DNA of 64,000 nt from Pseudomonas sp. BBP2017 (GTDB taxonomy: Bacteria > Pseudomonadota > Gammaproteobacteria > Pseudomonadales > Pseudomonadaceae): assembly GCF_003024385.1 (NCBI RefSeq), contig NZ_PVZN01000002.1:1-64000 (forward strand). Reading direction: 5' to 3'. A program made the translations under genes and the position numbers. The notes under the pieces are model-generated. The model was not told where the DNA came from, searched no databases, and saw nothing but the letters and a program-made list of their open reading frames with translations. Positions 37,878 to 46,726 of the stretch are shown piece by piece (position 1 is the stretch's first letter; every line of letters starts with the position of its first letter).

Positions 37878-38534
37878 ATGGCACTTACCCGCGAACAAAT
37901 GGCCCAGCGCGTCGCCCGCGAACTCAAAGACGGCTACTACGTCAACCTCGGCATCGGCATCCCGACCCTGGTGGCCAACTATGTCCCGGCCGAAATTGAT
38001 GTGATGCTGCAATCGGAAAACGGCCTGCTGGGCATGGGGGAATTCCCGACTGAAACGCAGCTCGACGCCGACATGATCAACGCCGGTAAACAAACGGTGA
38101 CCGCCCGCCGTGGTGCGTCGATTTTCAGCTCCGCCGAATCCTTCGCCATGATCCGTGGCGGTCACGTTGACCTCACGGTGTTGGGTGCTTTCGAAGTGGA
38201 CGTGGAGGGCAACATCGCCTCCTGGATGATTCCAGGCAAGCTGGTCAAGGGCATGGGCGGCGCCATGGACCTGGTGGCCGGTGCCGACAACATCATCGTC
38301 ACCATGACCCACGCCTCCAAGGACGGCGAGTCCAAACTGCTGCCGCGCTGCAGCCTGCCGCTGACTGGTGCCGGTTGCATCCGCAAGGTGCTGACCGATC
38401 TGGCTTACCTGGAAATCGAAAACGGCGCCTTCATCCTGCGCGAAACCGCGCCGGGGGTGACGGTGGACGAGATCATCGAGAAGACCGCCGGCAAGCTGAT
38501 CGTGCCGGATGATGTGAAAGAGATGACGTTTTAA
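37878..38534 (+). CDS. scoB: Succinyl-CoA:3-ketoacid CoA transferase subunit B
   Basis: A 218-residue beta subunit. The catalytic Glu lies in LQSENGLLGMG, preceded by VNLGIGIPTLVANY. Pairs with the upstream alpha subunit. A REP pair separates it from the transporter gene downstream, which may lower transporter expression relative to the transferase. Confidence 0.93.
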   Translation: MALTREQMAQRVARELKDGYYVNLGIGIPTLVANYVPAEIDVMLQSENGLLGMGEFPTETQLDADMINAGKQTVTARRGASIFSSAESFAMIRGGHVDLTVLGAFEVDVEGNIASWMIPGKLVKGMGGAMDLVAGADNIIVTMTHASKDGESKLLPRCSLPLTGAGCIRKVLTDLAYLEIENGAFILRETAPGVTVDEIIEKTAGKLIVPDDVKEMTF

Positions 38535-38555
38535 TTTCAGGTAGTTCATTCAGGC

Positions 38556-38626
38556 CTCATCGCGGGGCAAACCCGCTCCCACAGGTGCAGATATGCCTGT
38601 GGGAGCGGGTTTGCCCCGCGATGAGG
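38556..38626. repeat. Inverted pair of REP elements
   Basis: Two opposed REP units (CTCATCGCGGGGCAAACCCG and complement) form a long hairpin inside the scoAB-atoE operon. Confidence 0.88.
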
Positions 38627-38667
38627 TCTTCGCTATGCCAAAAAAACAACGATAAAAGGAAGATAAC

Positions 38668-40098
38668 GTGGCCGCTGATATCCAAGACAGCCGCTCCGCT
38701 CGCTTTGCCCTGCGTTGCTCAAGCTGGGCTGAACGCTGGTTCCCCGATTCCTGGGTGTTTGCCGCCTTGGCAGTCATACTGGTCTCTGTTGCCGCCTTGG
38801 CCATGGGCGCCAAGCCTACCGATACCGCCAAGGCCTTTGGCGACGGTTTCTGGAGCCTGATTCCGTTCACTATGCAGATGGCCTTCGTGGTCATCGGCGG
38901 CTATGTAGTCGCCAGTTCTCCCCCTGCCGTCAAATTGATCGACCGCCTGGCGCGGCTCCCGAAAAACGGTCGCTCGGCAGTGTGCTGGGTGGCGCTGATC
39001 TCGATGCTGGCGTCGTTGCTCAACTGGGGGCTGTCTCTGGTGTTTGGCGGCTTGCTGGTACGTGCCCTGGCGCGCCGTACCGACCTGCGCATGGATTACC
39101 GCGCCGCTGGTGCTGCCGTTTACCTGGGTCTGGGCGCCGTCTGGGCCCTGGGCCTGTCGTCGTCGGCGGCGCAGTTGCAGGCCAACCCGGCCAGCCTGCC
39201 ACCGTCGATTCTGGCCATCACTGGCGTGATCCCGTTCACCGAAACCATTTTCCTCTGGCAGTCGGGCGTAATGCTCCTGGCGTTGGTACTGGTTTCCCTG
39301 GTCGTGGCTTACGCCACCGCACCGGGGCCGGGCAGTGCCCGTAGCGCTCAAGACTGCGGCATCGACCCCAGTTTTTCGCTACCACCGCCGCCGCAGCGCA
39401 CCCGGCCGGGCGAGTGGCTGGAATACAGCCCGATCCTGATCCTGCTGCTGGTAGCGCTGGCGGCGGGCTGGTTGTACAACGAGTTCACGACCAAACCTGC
39501 GATCACTGCGATTTCCGGGCTGAACACCTACAACCTGCTGTTCATCATGCTCGGTGCCTTGCTGCAGTGGCGCCCGCGCAATTTTCTCGATGCAGTCGCC
39601 CGCGCGGTGCCGACCACCACCGGGGTGCTGATCCAGTTCCCGTTGTACGGCTCGATCGCGGCAATCCTGACCCAGGTTAAAGGGGTCGATGCGCAAACGT
39701 TGGCGCATCACATCTCGACCTTCTTTGTGCAGATCGCTACCCACGACACCTACGCGGTGCTGATGGGCGTGTACTCGGCGGTGTTGGGCTTCTTCATTCC
39801 TTCCGGCGGCGGCAAGTGGATCATCGAAGCGCCGTACGTGATGCTGGTGGCCAATGACCTGCAGTACCACCTGGGTTGGGCAGTGCAGATCTACAACGCC
39901 GCCGAGGCGCTGCCGAACCTGATCAACCCGTTCTACATGCTGCCGCTGCTGGGGGTGCTGGGCCTGAAGGCGCGCGACCTGATCGGCTTCTCCTTCGTGC
40001 AGTTGCTGGTGCATGTTCCGCTGGTGCTGTTCCTGCTGTGGCTGCTCGGTACCACGTTGCAATACACGCCGCCGGTGATGCCGACGCCGGCCGGCTGA
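38668..40098 (+). CDS. atoE: Short-chain fatty acid transporter AtoE
   Basis: A 476-residue membrane protein of the AtoE family with about 11-12 helices (FAALAVILVSVAALAMG, SGGGKWIIEAPYVM, and the terminal VPLVLFLLWLLG). It imports acetoacetate or short-chain fatty acids for the CoA transferase encoded upstream. The start is GTG 38668 after AAAAGGA. A terminator follows. Confidence 0.92.
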   Translation: MAADIQDSRSARFALRCSSWAERWFPDSWVFAALAVILVSVAALAMGAKPTDTAKAFGDGFWSLIPFTMQMAFVVIGGYVVASSPPAVKLIDRLARLPKNGRSAVCWVALISMLASLLNWGLSLVFGGLLVRALARRTDLRMDYRAAGAAVYLGLGAVWALGLSSSAAQLQANPASLPPSILAITGVIPFTETIFLWQSGVMLLALVLVSLVVAYATAPGPGSARSAQDCGIDPSFSLPPPPQRTRPGEWLEYSPILILLLVALAAGWLYNEFTTKPAITAISGLNTYNLLFIMLGALLQWRPRNFLDAVARAVPTTTGVLIQFPLYGSIAAILTQVKGVDAQTLAHHISTFFVQIATHDTYAVLMGVYSAVLGFFIPSGGGKWIIEAPYVMLVANDLQYHLGWAVQIYNAAEALPNLINPFYMLPLLGVLGLKARDLIGFSFVQLLVHVPLVLFLLWLLGTTLQYTPPVMPTPAG

Positions 40099-40107
40099 GT
40101 GCTGTAA

Positions 40108-40140
40108 ATAAAAACGCCCTGCAGTGCAGGGCGTTTTTTT
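40108..40140 (+). terminator. Rho-independent terminator after atoE
   Basis: The hairpin ACGCCCTGCA / TGCAGGGCGT is followed by seven T residues, 10 bases after the atoE stop. Confidence 0.92.
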
Positions 40141-40151
40141 GGCCGGATGAC

Positions 40152-40589
40152 TCAGCTGGGGATCATCGCAAAGCCCACGCCGAAACGGTTCCAGGCGTTG
40201 ATAGTGGCGATGGCCAGAGTCAAGTTAGCGACCTCGGCTTCGCTGAAGTGTTCGAGCAGGGCGCGGTACTGGTGTTCCGGTGCATGGCGCTCAGGCAGAC
40301 GGGTCAGGCTTTCGGTCCAGGCCAGGGCCGCACGCTCACGGGGCGTGAAGAAAGCGGTATCATCCCAGACACTCAGGGTTTGCAGGCGGGCCTCGGTTTC
40401 GCCGGCCTTGCGCGCATCATTGGCGTGCATGTTGACGCAGTAGGCACAGCCGTTGATCTGCGAAGCACGCAGGCGGATCAGCTCCAGCAGCGAGGTTTCC
40501 AGCCCGGACTTGCCCAGGGCCATTTCCAGGCCGACCATTGCCTTGTAGGCCTCAGGCGAGTGCTTGGCCCATTCGATACGATTGCTCAT
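40152..40589 (-). CDS. Carboxymuconolactone decarboxylase/AhpD-like protein
   Basis: A 145-residue protein of the CMD/AhpD superfamily. The redox CxxC is in NGCAYCVNMH, followed by the family His (NMHANDARKAGE). Such proteins act as peroxidase-reducing adaptors or hydroperoxide scavengers. Single gene, convergent with atoE. Confidence 0.9.
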   Translation of the reverse strand: MSNRIEWAKHSPEAYKAMVGLEMALGKSGLETSLLELIRLRASQINGCAYCVNMHANDARKAGETEARLQTLSVWDDTAFFTPRERAALAWTESLTRLPERHAPEHQYRALLEHFSEAEVANLTLAIATINAWNRFGVGFAMIPS

Positions 40590-40691
40590 CTCTGTTCTCC
40601 GGTAAGTTCCGCATCAGGCGGCGATGGCACTACCTTAGCGCCGCTGCGGTGATGCTCGAATAGCCAATTGCGGCGAATCTCAGGAGGCCAA

Positions 40692-42122
40692 TCAGCCGAG
40701 GGTCTGCAAGGTGTCACGCACCCGGTCGAGAGCCGGGTCGATGTCCAGCAGTTCGATCGCGCCAAAACCCAGCAACAGCCCGGAACGTACCGGTGCCTGG
40801 GCATAGAAGGGCGCCAGCGAGTAGAGCCCGACTTCGACCTTGCGCGCCATGTTGATCAGGAATTCCACCTCCAGGCCGCCCTTGGTCAGGGCGCTCAGGT
40901 GATAGCCGGCGGTAGCCGGAATTACCTCGAACCAGGGCGCCAGGTCACCCTGCAAACGTTGCAGGATCCGTTCGCGACGCGCGGCATAGACCTCATGCAC
41001 GCGGCGGGTATGCTTGAGCAACGCGCCTTCGCTGATAAAGCGGGCCAGGGCCCACTGGTTCAGGGTTGGGGTGTGCCAGTCGGTCAGTTGCTTGGCAACA
41101 CAGATGGCTTCGCGCAGGGCCTCGGGGACGATGGCGTAGCCCAGGCGCAGTTCCGGCAACAAGGTTTTCGAGAAGGTCCCGACATAGGCCACCAGGCCAT
41201 GCCGGTCCATGCTCTGCAGTGAATCGGTGGGCCGGCCTTCGTAGCGGAATTCGCTGTCGTAGTCGTCTTCGATGATGATCGCGCCCAACGCCGCAGCGCG
41301 CTCCAGCAGGGCCTGGCGACGTGCCAGGCTCATCGGCATGCCCAGCGGGAACTGGTGCGAGGGGGTGACGTAGATCAGCCGGGTGCCTTCGGCGATCTGC
41401 TCCACGCACAGGCCCTGGTCATCCACGGGCACGTACTGCAGCTGCGCGCCCTGAGACAGGAACAGCTGGCGAGCCGGGGTGTAGCCGGGGTCTTCCATGG
41501 CCACCCGGCAGCCAGGTTCGATCAGGATCCGGGCGATCAGGTCCAGGGCCTGCTGGGCGCCGTTGCACACCAGTACATCGCTACTGTGGCACCGCACACC
41601 ACGGGCGAAGGCGATATGCCGGGCGATGGCTTCGCGCAGCTCCGGCAAACCCTGATGGGCAGCGTAGCGGGCGCTGCCGCGACGTATCTGGCGCAGCGCG
41701 TACTGGTTGCAGCGGCGCCAGTCATCGAAGGGAAACTGGGCCTTGCTCGAAGCACCGCCGATGAAGTCGTAGCGCAAGGTACTGGGCGCCAGGTCAGCCA
41801 GCAGGTTGGATCGGGAACGCCATTTGGCCAGGGTCGGGGCGCTAGCCAGGGGGATGGCGGGGCCAGCTGGCGCTAAACGGGTCGAGGCCGGGGTAATGAA
41901 GGTGCCCTTGCCGACCTTGCCGCTGAGCAGGTTGTCGTAGGTCAGGCGCGAATAGGCTTCGGCCACGGTCTTGCGTGACACGCCCAATTGTTCGGCCAGC
42001 AGCCGGGTTGGCGGCAGCTGCGTGCCAGCGGCCAGGCGCCCGCTGTCGATACCCTCGCGCAGTTGCTGGTAGAGCTGTTCGGCCAGACCTTTGCTGCCTT
42101 GCAGGCTGATATGAAGTTCCAT
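40692..42122 (-). CDS. MocR-family regulator (GntR-aminotransferase fusion, PdxR-like)
   Basis: A 476-residue fusion of an N-terminal GntR winged helix (residues 1-75; PPTRLLAEQLGVSRKTVAEAY) and a class I aminotransferase domain. The PLP Lys is in GTFSKTLLPELRLGY and DDYDSEFRYEG is conserved. MocR proteins sense PLP or amino-acid derivatives and activate neighbours. ATG 42122 lacks a good Shine-Dalgarno; an ATG at 42155 is an alternative. Target unclear; the DUF2790 gene is divergent. Confidence 0.9.
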   Translation of the reverse strand: MELHISLQGSKGLAEQLYQQLREGIDSGRLAAGTQLPPTRLLAEQLGVSRKTVAEAYSRLTYDNLLSGKVGKGTFITPASTRLAPAGPAIPLASAPTLAKWRSRSNLLADLAPSTLRYDFIGGASSKAQFPFDDWRRCNQYALRQIRRGSARYAAHQGLPELREAIARHIAFARGVRCHSSDVLVCNGAQQALDLIARILIEPGCRVAMEDPGYTPARQLFLSQGAQLQYVPVDDQGLCVEQIAEGTRLIYVTPSHQFPLGMPMSLARRQALLERAAALGAIIIEDDYDSEFRYEGRPTDSLQSMDRHGLVAYVGTFSKTLLPELRLGYAIVPEALREAICVAKQLTDWHTPTLNQWALARFISEGALLKHTRRVHEVYAARRERILQRLQGDLAPWFEVIPATAGYHLSALTKGGLEVEFLINMARKVEVGLYSLAPFYAQAPVRSGLLLGFGAIELLDIDPALDRVRDTLQTLG

Positions 42123-42287
42123 GCTGGGGTGAATCCGTGCGCCATTGACTGGCATCGAGATTACCCGATTTACCCTGAAACTGCCGTTGATCCCCTCGGC
42201 CGACGCCTTGGCGCAGGCGCGCCACACTTTAGAAGTCGGGGTTCTCCGGCACATCGGCGAACCTCTTGCGCACACAGGAGCGTCGCC

Positions 42288-42530
42288 ATGTACCTGCGAA
42301 CTCTGCTGGGCCTGGGGCTGTTGCTTACAGCCAGTGCCCAAGCCGCCGAATCAATCGCTGTGTATCACTACGGCATGCCGCTGGATATCGCTCGGGTGGT
42401 GGCCATGAGCGAGCCTGAAACCGACCTCTGCGATGTGGTGCAGGCCAGCATGGTCTATATCGACTCCGCTGGCCGGCAACACACCCTGCAGTATCTGAAG
42501 TTGGCCCTGGCCTGCAGCGATCAAGGTTAG
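42288..42530 (+). CDS. DUF2790 secreted small protein
   Basis: An 80-residue protein with a signal peptide ([22 protein letters not shown]). The DUF2790 domain follows ([13 protein letters not shown] ... [29 protein letters not shown]), whose two cysteines probably pair. Pseudomonas carries several paralogues of this periplasmic family, with no known function. CAGGAG precedes ATG 42288. The end overlaps the convergent reductase by four bases. Confidence 0.85.
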   Translation: MYLRTLLGLGLLLTASAQAAESIAVYHYGMPLDIARVVAMSEPETDLCDVVQASMVYIDSAGRQHTLQYLKLALACSDQG

Positions 42531-43330
42531 TCCCAGGCCGGTGCCAGGCTTTGCGGGCTGGTCAGGCGCAGGCCGCTGTCGAGGGCGGCGATTTTCGCCA
42601 TGTCCTCATCGCTGAGCTTGAGCTCGCCGGCCTTGAGGTTGCTGGCGAGATTTTCGCGGCGGGTCGAAGACGGGATTACCGCGTAGCCCAGCTGCATAGC
42701 CCAGGCCAGGGTGACCTGCGCCGGGGTGGCGTTGTGTTGCCCCGCGATTGCCTGGATCACCGGATCCTGCAGAACCTTACCGTAGCCCAGGGTCATGTAT
42801 GAGGTCACGGTGATGCCCTGACTGTGCATGAACTCGACCAGCTTGCGGTTTTGCAGATACGGGTGCAGTTCGATCTGGTTGGTAGCGATGGCGTCTTTGC
42901 CGACCACGTCGATGGCCTGGCGCAGCAGGTCGATAGTGAAGTTGGATACGCCAATCTGTCGGGTCAGGCCCTGGTCACGGGCTTCGGCCAACGCGGTCAT
43001 GAACTCGCTGACCGGGACAGCGTCTTTAGGCGATGGCCAGTGGATCAGGGTCAGGTCCAGGTAGTCGCTGCGCAGTTTGCTCAGGCTTTCCTTCAGGCTG
43101 GGGATCAGCTTGTCGGCACTCAGGTTGTCGATCCAGATCTTGCTGGTCAGGAACAGCTCGCCACGGGGGATGCCGCTGGCGGCGACTGCGTTGCCGACTT
43201 CGGCTTCGTTGCCATAGATTTGCGCGGTGTCGATGGCCCGGTAGCCGAGCTCCAGGGCCTGGCTGACCGAGTCGATCACCACCTGGTCTTTGAGGCGAAA
43301 GGTACCGAGACCGAGCAGTGGAATGGACAT
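42527..43330 (-). CDS. dkgB: Aldo/keto reductase, 2,5-diketo-D-gluconate reductase-like (DkgB)
   Basis: A 267-residue AKR. Catalytic residues: Asp and Tyr in [15 protein letters not shown], Lys in LFLTSKIW, His in LTLIHWPSP. The cofactor site [15 protein letters not shown] is near the C-terminus. Length and sequence fit DkgB-type methylglyoxal/2,5-diketogluconate reductases. ATG 43330 follows AAGGAG; the frame continues upstream to 43534 without support. The TetR gene is divergent. Confidence 0.9.
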   Translation of the reverse strand: MSIPLLGLGTFRLKDQVVIDSVSQALELGYRAIDTAQIYGNEAEVGNAVAASGIPRGELFLTSKIWIDNLSADKLIPSLKESLSKLRSDYLDLTLIHWPSPKDAVPVSEFMTALAEARDQGLTRQIGVSNFTIDLLRQAIDVVGKDAIATNQIELHPYLQNRKLVEFMHSQGITVTSYMTLGYGKVLQDPVIQAIAGQHNATPAQVTLAWAMQLGYAVIPSSTRRENLASNLKAGELKLSDEDMAKIAALDSGLRLTSPQSLAPAWD

Positions 43331-43490
43331 GGGAGGGCTCCTTGTGAAGGGCTGTTGAAATGAGGCGTGCAGTATTGCGACCGAGCGCCTGAGGAAAAAT
43401 CCCTGCGCCGACACAACTTTTTTGCCGCCGACGCACGAATCGGCGGAGCCTGGTGGTAGCCTTGCAGCGTCAGTCGCAATGGATCTGGTC

Positions 43491-44111
43491 ATGACCCAGC
43501 ACAAGCTCAGCATTCGCCAACGCAATGTCGACAATATCCTCCTGGCCGCCGAGCAGGTCTTTGCTGAGAAGGGCTACGCCGGCACTGCCATGGCCGACAT
43601 CGCCGAGGCGGCACAGTTGCCGCGCAGCAATGTGCACTATTACTTCAGCACCAAGGCCGAACTGTACCAGGCGGTGTTGTTCGGCCTGCTTGAAGTATGG
43701 AAGCAGGATGCCTTGTGCTTTGAGCTTTACGACGATCCGCGCATCGTGCTGAGCAGCTACATCCGCGCCAAGATGAACCATTCACGCACGCGTCCCTATG
43801 GCTCCAAGGTCTGGGCCAACGAGATCATCCATGGCGCGCCCAACCTTGGCGCGGCGCTGGACGACCCGCTGTACGATTGGGCCAAGATGAAAGAAGCAAA
43901 AATCCGCCAGTGGATCGACGATGGCCGCATCCTCGCGGTGGAGCCCTCGGGGTTGTTGTACATGATCTGGGCGTCGACCCAGCACTATGCCGACTTCAGC
44001 CACCAGGTCGGTTTGCTCAACGACCACCAGCCGCTCACCGACCTGCAGTTCGAGCGGGCGGTGCAGACGGTGACCAGCGTGATCTTGCGCGGGATCGGGC
44101 TGGAGCCATAA
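43491..44111 (+). CDS. TetR-family regulator, RutR-like
   Basis: A 206-residue TetR regulator with a helix-turn-helix at about residues 25-50 ([22 protein letters not shown]). The C-terminal domain is of the YcdC/RutR type, with the hallmark [12 protein letters not shown]. RutR controls pyrimidine use in E. coli, and a complete reductive pyrimidine pathway starts 2.6 kb downstream, so it may regulate that pathway (inference). Start chosen at 43491; ATG 43479 is possible. Confidence 0.88.
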   Translation: MTQHKLSIRQRNVDNILLAAEQVFAEKGYAGTAMADIAEAAQLPRSNVHYYFSTKAELYQAVLFGLLEVWKQDALCFELYDDPRIVLSSYIRAKMNHSRTRPYGSKVWANEIIHGAPNLGAALDDPLYDWAKMKEAKIRQWIDDGRILAVEPSGLLYMIWASTQHYADFSHQVGLLNDHQPLTDLQFERAVQTVTSVILRGIGLEP

Positions 44112-44143
44112 GGCCAATGGAACAGACTTGCAGTGACAGTGGA

Positions 44144-44623
44144 TTACTGTTGGGCAAATGCCTTTAGCCCGTCACCTTCCAGGCGATAGCGCACCCACTC
44201 ATCCTGCGCCTGGGCACCCAGCGAGCGATAGAACTGAATCGCCGGCTCGTTCCAGTCCAGCACGCTCCATTCCAGACGGCCACAATCATTGTCACAGGCC
44301 TCGATGGCGATGTGCCGGAGCAACTGTTTACCCGCACCGCCGCCCCGTTGTTCGGGGGTGATGTACAGGTCTTCGAGGTAGATGCCGTTGCGCCCCAGCC
44401 AGGTCGAGTAGCTGTAGAAGTACACCGCGTAACCAATGGCCTTGCCGTCGTGTTCACAGATCAGACTCAGGGCTTTGGCGCCGTCATCGAACAGGGTGCG
44501 CTCGATATCGGCCACACTGGCGATCACTTCGTGGCGGGCACGTTCGTAGTCGGCAAGCTCGGTGATGAAGGCAAGAATCTGGGCCGCGTCTTCGCGTCGA
44601 GCAGGGCGGATGTGCAAGGTCAT
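44144..44623 (-). CDS. GNAT N-acetyltransferase
   Basis: A 159-residue GNAT protein. The acetyl-CoA motif A is DLYITPEQRGGGAGKQLLRHI, followed by CGRLEWSVLDWNEPAIQFY, which resembles spermidine/diamine acetyltransferases. Acceptor unknown. Divergent from the tam gene. Confidence 0.9.
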   Translation of the reverse strand: MTLHIRPARREDAAQILAFITELADYERARHEVIASVADIERTLFDDGAKALSLICEHDGKAIGYAVYFYSYSTWLGRNGIYLEDLYITPEQRGGGAGKQLLRHIAIEACDNDCGRLEWSVLDWNEPAIQFYRSLGAQAQDEWVRYRLEGDGLKAFAQQ

Positions 44624-44747
44624 GGCAGGCTTCCGGCAGGTGGGCTGATGGCGCTCATGTTAACGGCAAGCATGAGGCAATAGGCGAATTGTGCCGGGCA
44701 TTCTATGCTTGCTCCCGACTTTTTCACTGACGAACAAGGACTCAATA

Positions 44748-45512
44748 ATGACCTGGTCCGCGACGCAGTACAGCACCTTCGAAAACGAACGCACGCGACC
44801 GGTGCGCGACCTGGTGGCGGCATTGCCGCAGCAGAGCATCCGCACGGCCGTCGATCTGGGCTGCGGCCCGGGCAATTCGACCCAGGTACTGGCCGGGCGT
44901 TATCCGGGGGCAGCCGTCAGCGGCATCGACAGTTCCGAGGACATGCTCCGGGCTGCACGCCAGCGCCTGCCCACTATCGACTTCGCATTGGGCGACATTG
45001 CCAGCTGGACCGCACCCCAGGGTGTCGACGTGATCCTCGCCAACGCTTCGCTGCAATGGCTGCCCGCTCATGCGGTGTTGTACCCGCAGCTGGTCAGGCA
45101 ACTGACCGAGGGCGGCAGCCTGGCCATCCAGACGCCGGACAATCTCGACGAGCCAGCCCACCGCCGGGCCCGCGAGATCGCCAGCCAAGGCACTTGGGCA
45201 GACAAAATCGGTGCAATCAAGCACCCGCCACGGCACAGCGCCGCTGAGTACTACGATATCCTCAGTCCCCATTGCCGCCAGGTCGAAGTGTGGCGCACCA
45301 CCTATTACCATCCCTTGATGGGTGGGGCGCAGGCGGTAGTGGAGTGGTTCAAGGGCTCAGCCTTGCGTCCGTACCTGGCGGCACTGGACGCCGATAGACA
45401 GCAGGGTTTCCTCACGGATTACCTGCACGCCATGGAGAAAGACTACCCACCAGCGGCCGACGGCAAGGTGCTGTTGCCATTTCCGCGGCTGTTCATTATC
45501 GCCACGCGCTGA
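44748..45512 (+). CDS. tam: Trans-aconitate 2-methyltransferase
   Basis: A 254-residue SAM methyltransferase. The opening MTWSATQYSTFENERTRP and motif I VDLGCGPGNSTQ, then SGIDSSEDML and LANASLQWLP, match Tam, which methylates the toxic TCA by-product trans-aconitate. ATG 44748 follows AAGGA. Single gene. Confidence 0.92.
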   Translation: MTWSATQYSTFENERTRPVRDLVAALPQQSIRTAVDLGCGPGNSTQVLAGRYPGAAVSGIDSSEDMLRAARQRLPTIDFALGDIASWTAPQGVDVILANASLQWLPAHAVLYPQLVRQLTEGGSLAIQTPDNLDEPAHRRAREIASQGTWADKIGAIKHPPRHSAAEYYDILSPHCRQVEVWRTTYYHPLMGGAQAVVEWFKGSALRPYLAALDADRQQGFLTDYLHAMEKDYPPAADGKVLLPFPRLFIIATR

Positions 45513-45521
45513 AGGCAGGCT

Positions 45522-45899
45522 TCAGCGGCTGGGCTGCCTGCGTGGCCACTGGCGTATCACCTGCAGGTAAACCAGGGCATTGACCAGCACCACCACTGAG
45601 CCCAGTAGTACCTGAGTACCCGGCGTCAGTCCCGCCGGGTAGATGACCGGCAGGATGTAATGCTCGATAAAACCGCCTTCGTACCCGGCCTGGCCCGCCG
45701 CTTGACGCAAGTGGTTCTCCCAGTCGGTGAGTGGGCAGTACAGGTGAAAGAACTCCACCGCAATGCCCCAGCACAGCGCAGGCAAGTGCCACCACAGGGC
45801 CGCGCGCCATTTGAGCACCAGCAAGCCGCCGAACAGCACGAATAGAATGAACAGCAGGTGAAACAGCACCAGACCATCGGCGCTCAGGCGGTACAGCAT
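45522..45899 (-). CDS. DUF2784 membrane protein
   Basis: A 125-residue inner-membrane protein with about four helices. The DUF2784 pattern is VLFHLLFILFVLFGGLL ... FHLYCPLTDWENHLR ... GGFIEHYILPVIYP. Function unknown. ATG 45899 follows GAGGAAG. Convergent with tam. Confidence 0.88.
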   Translation of the reverse strand: MLYRLSADGLVLFHLLFILFVLFGGLLVLKWRAALWWHLPALCWGIAVEFFHLYCPLTDWENHLRQAAGQAGYEGGFIEHYILPVIYPAGLTPGTQVLLGSVVVLVNALVYLQVIRQWPRRQPSR

Positions 45900-46042
45900 G
45901 GCAGTGGCTTCCTCGGGGCAAATATTCCTTGTACGCACCATGATAGAGGTAAACCGCCGAGGGTCGTCGCGGCCTGATAACAGGCGTTGTCCTGAGCGCA
46001 TCGAACAGGCATGCTGGCGCCTTTCTGTCTGCGCAAGTCACC

Positions 46043-46672
46043 ATGGACGCCTCCACACTGTTGCTCTATATCATCGCCGCCGGCGCGGTGATGATCACCC
46101 CAGGTCCAGCCATGCTCCTGGCCCTCAATAACGGTGCCACCCACGGCATGCGCGTGGCCGGCTTCGGCATGGCCGGGGCGATGCTCTCCGACCTGCTGTT
46201 GATCGCTGCCGTGGGCTGTGGCCTGGGCGCCTTGTTGCAGGCCTCCGAGCAGCTGTTCAGCCTGGTCAAATGGGTCGGGGCGGTGTACCTGCTGTACCTG
46301 GCCTGGGTGCTCTGGCGCGCACCGAGCAATGCCCTGGAACGGCTGCCGATGAATGCTGGCGCCAGTGGTCGCTCAGCTTTCCTGCGCGCGCTGTTCGTCG
46401 GTCTGTCCAACCCCAAGGGGCTGCTGTTCTTCTCGGCATTCCTGCCACAGTTCATTCGCCCCGACCAGCCGGTGGCCGAACAGTACCTGGTGCTGGCGAT
46501 CACCAGCGCCGCCCTCGACGGTGTGATGATGGCGGTCTATGCCTACGGCGGCCGGCATGCCATGCGGCGATTTTCGGCGCGCACCCTGCAATGGATCAAC
46601 CGCAGCTGCGCCGGGATGCTGGCGGCGCTGGCGGTGGGCTTGAGCCTGTATCGACGCAGCGATATGCACTGA
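46043..46672 (+). CDS. LysE-family amino-acid exporter
   Basis: A 209-residue LysE/RhtB-type translocator with about six helices (MITPGPAMLLALNNGATHG at the N-terminus, KWVGAVYLLYLAWVLWRA, NPKGLLFFSAFLPQF). Exports amino acids or homoserine lactone-like compounds; substrate unknown. Ends just before a terminator shared with preA. Confidence 0.92.
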   Translation: MDASTLLLYIIAAGAVMITPGPAMLLALNNGATHGMRVAGFGMAGAMLSDLLLIAAVGCGLGALLQASEQLFSLVKWVGAVYLLYLAWVLWRAPSNALERLPMNAGASGRSAFLRALFVGLSNPKGLLFFSAFLPQFIRPDQPVAEQYLVLAITSAALDGVMMAVYAYGGRHAMRRFSARTLQWINRSCAGMLAALAVGLSLYRRSDMH

Positions 46673-46675
46673 GTA

Positions 46676-46716
46676 CAAACAACGAGGGAGGATCACTGAG
46701 CCTCCCTCGTTGTTTG
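46676..46716. terminator. Bidirectional terminator between lysE-type gene and preA
   Basis: Perfect 16-bp arms (46676-46691 and 46701-46716) enclose a nine-base loop. The stem is A/T-rich at its base, suiting termination from both convergent genes. Confidence 0.88.
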
Positions 46717-46726
46717 TGGCCGCGCC

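Noticed and set aside
37089..38549. 486-codon minus-strand frame over scoAB
   Set aside because: His/Gln/Asp-rich nonsense protein antisense to two well-conserved CoA-transferase subunits.
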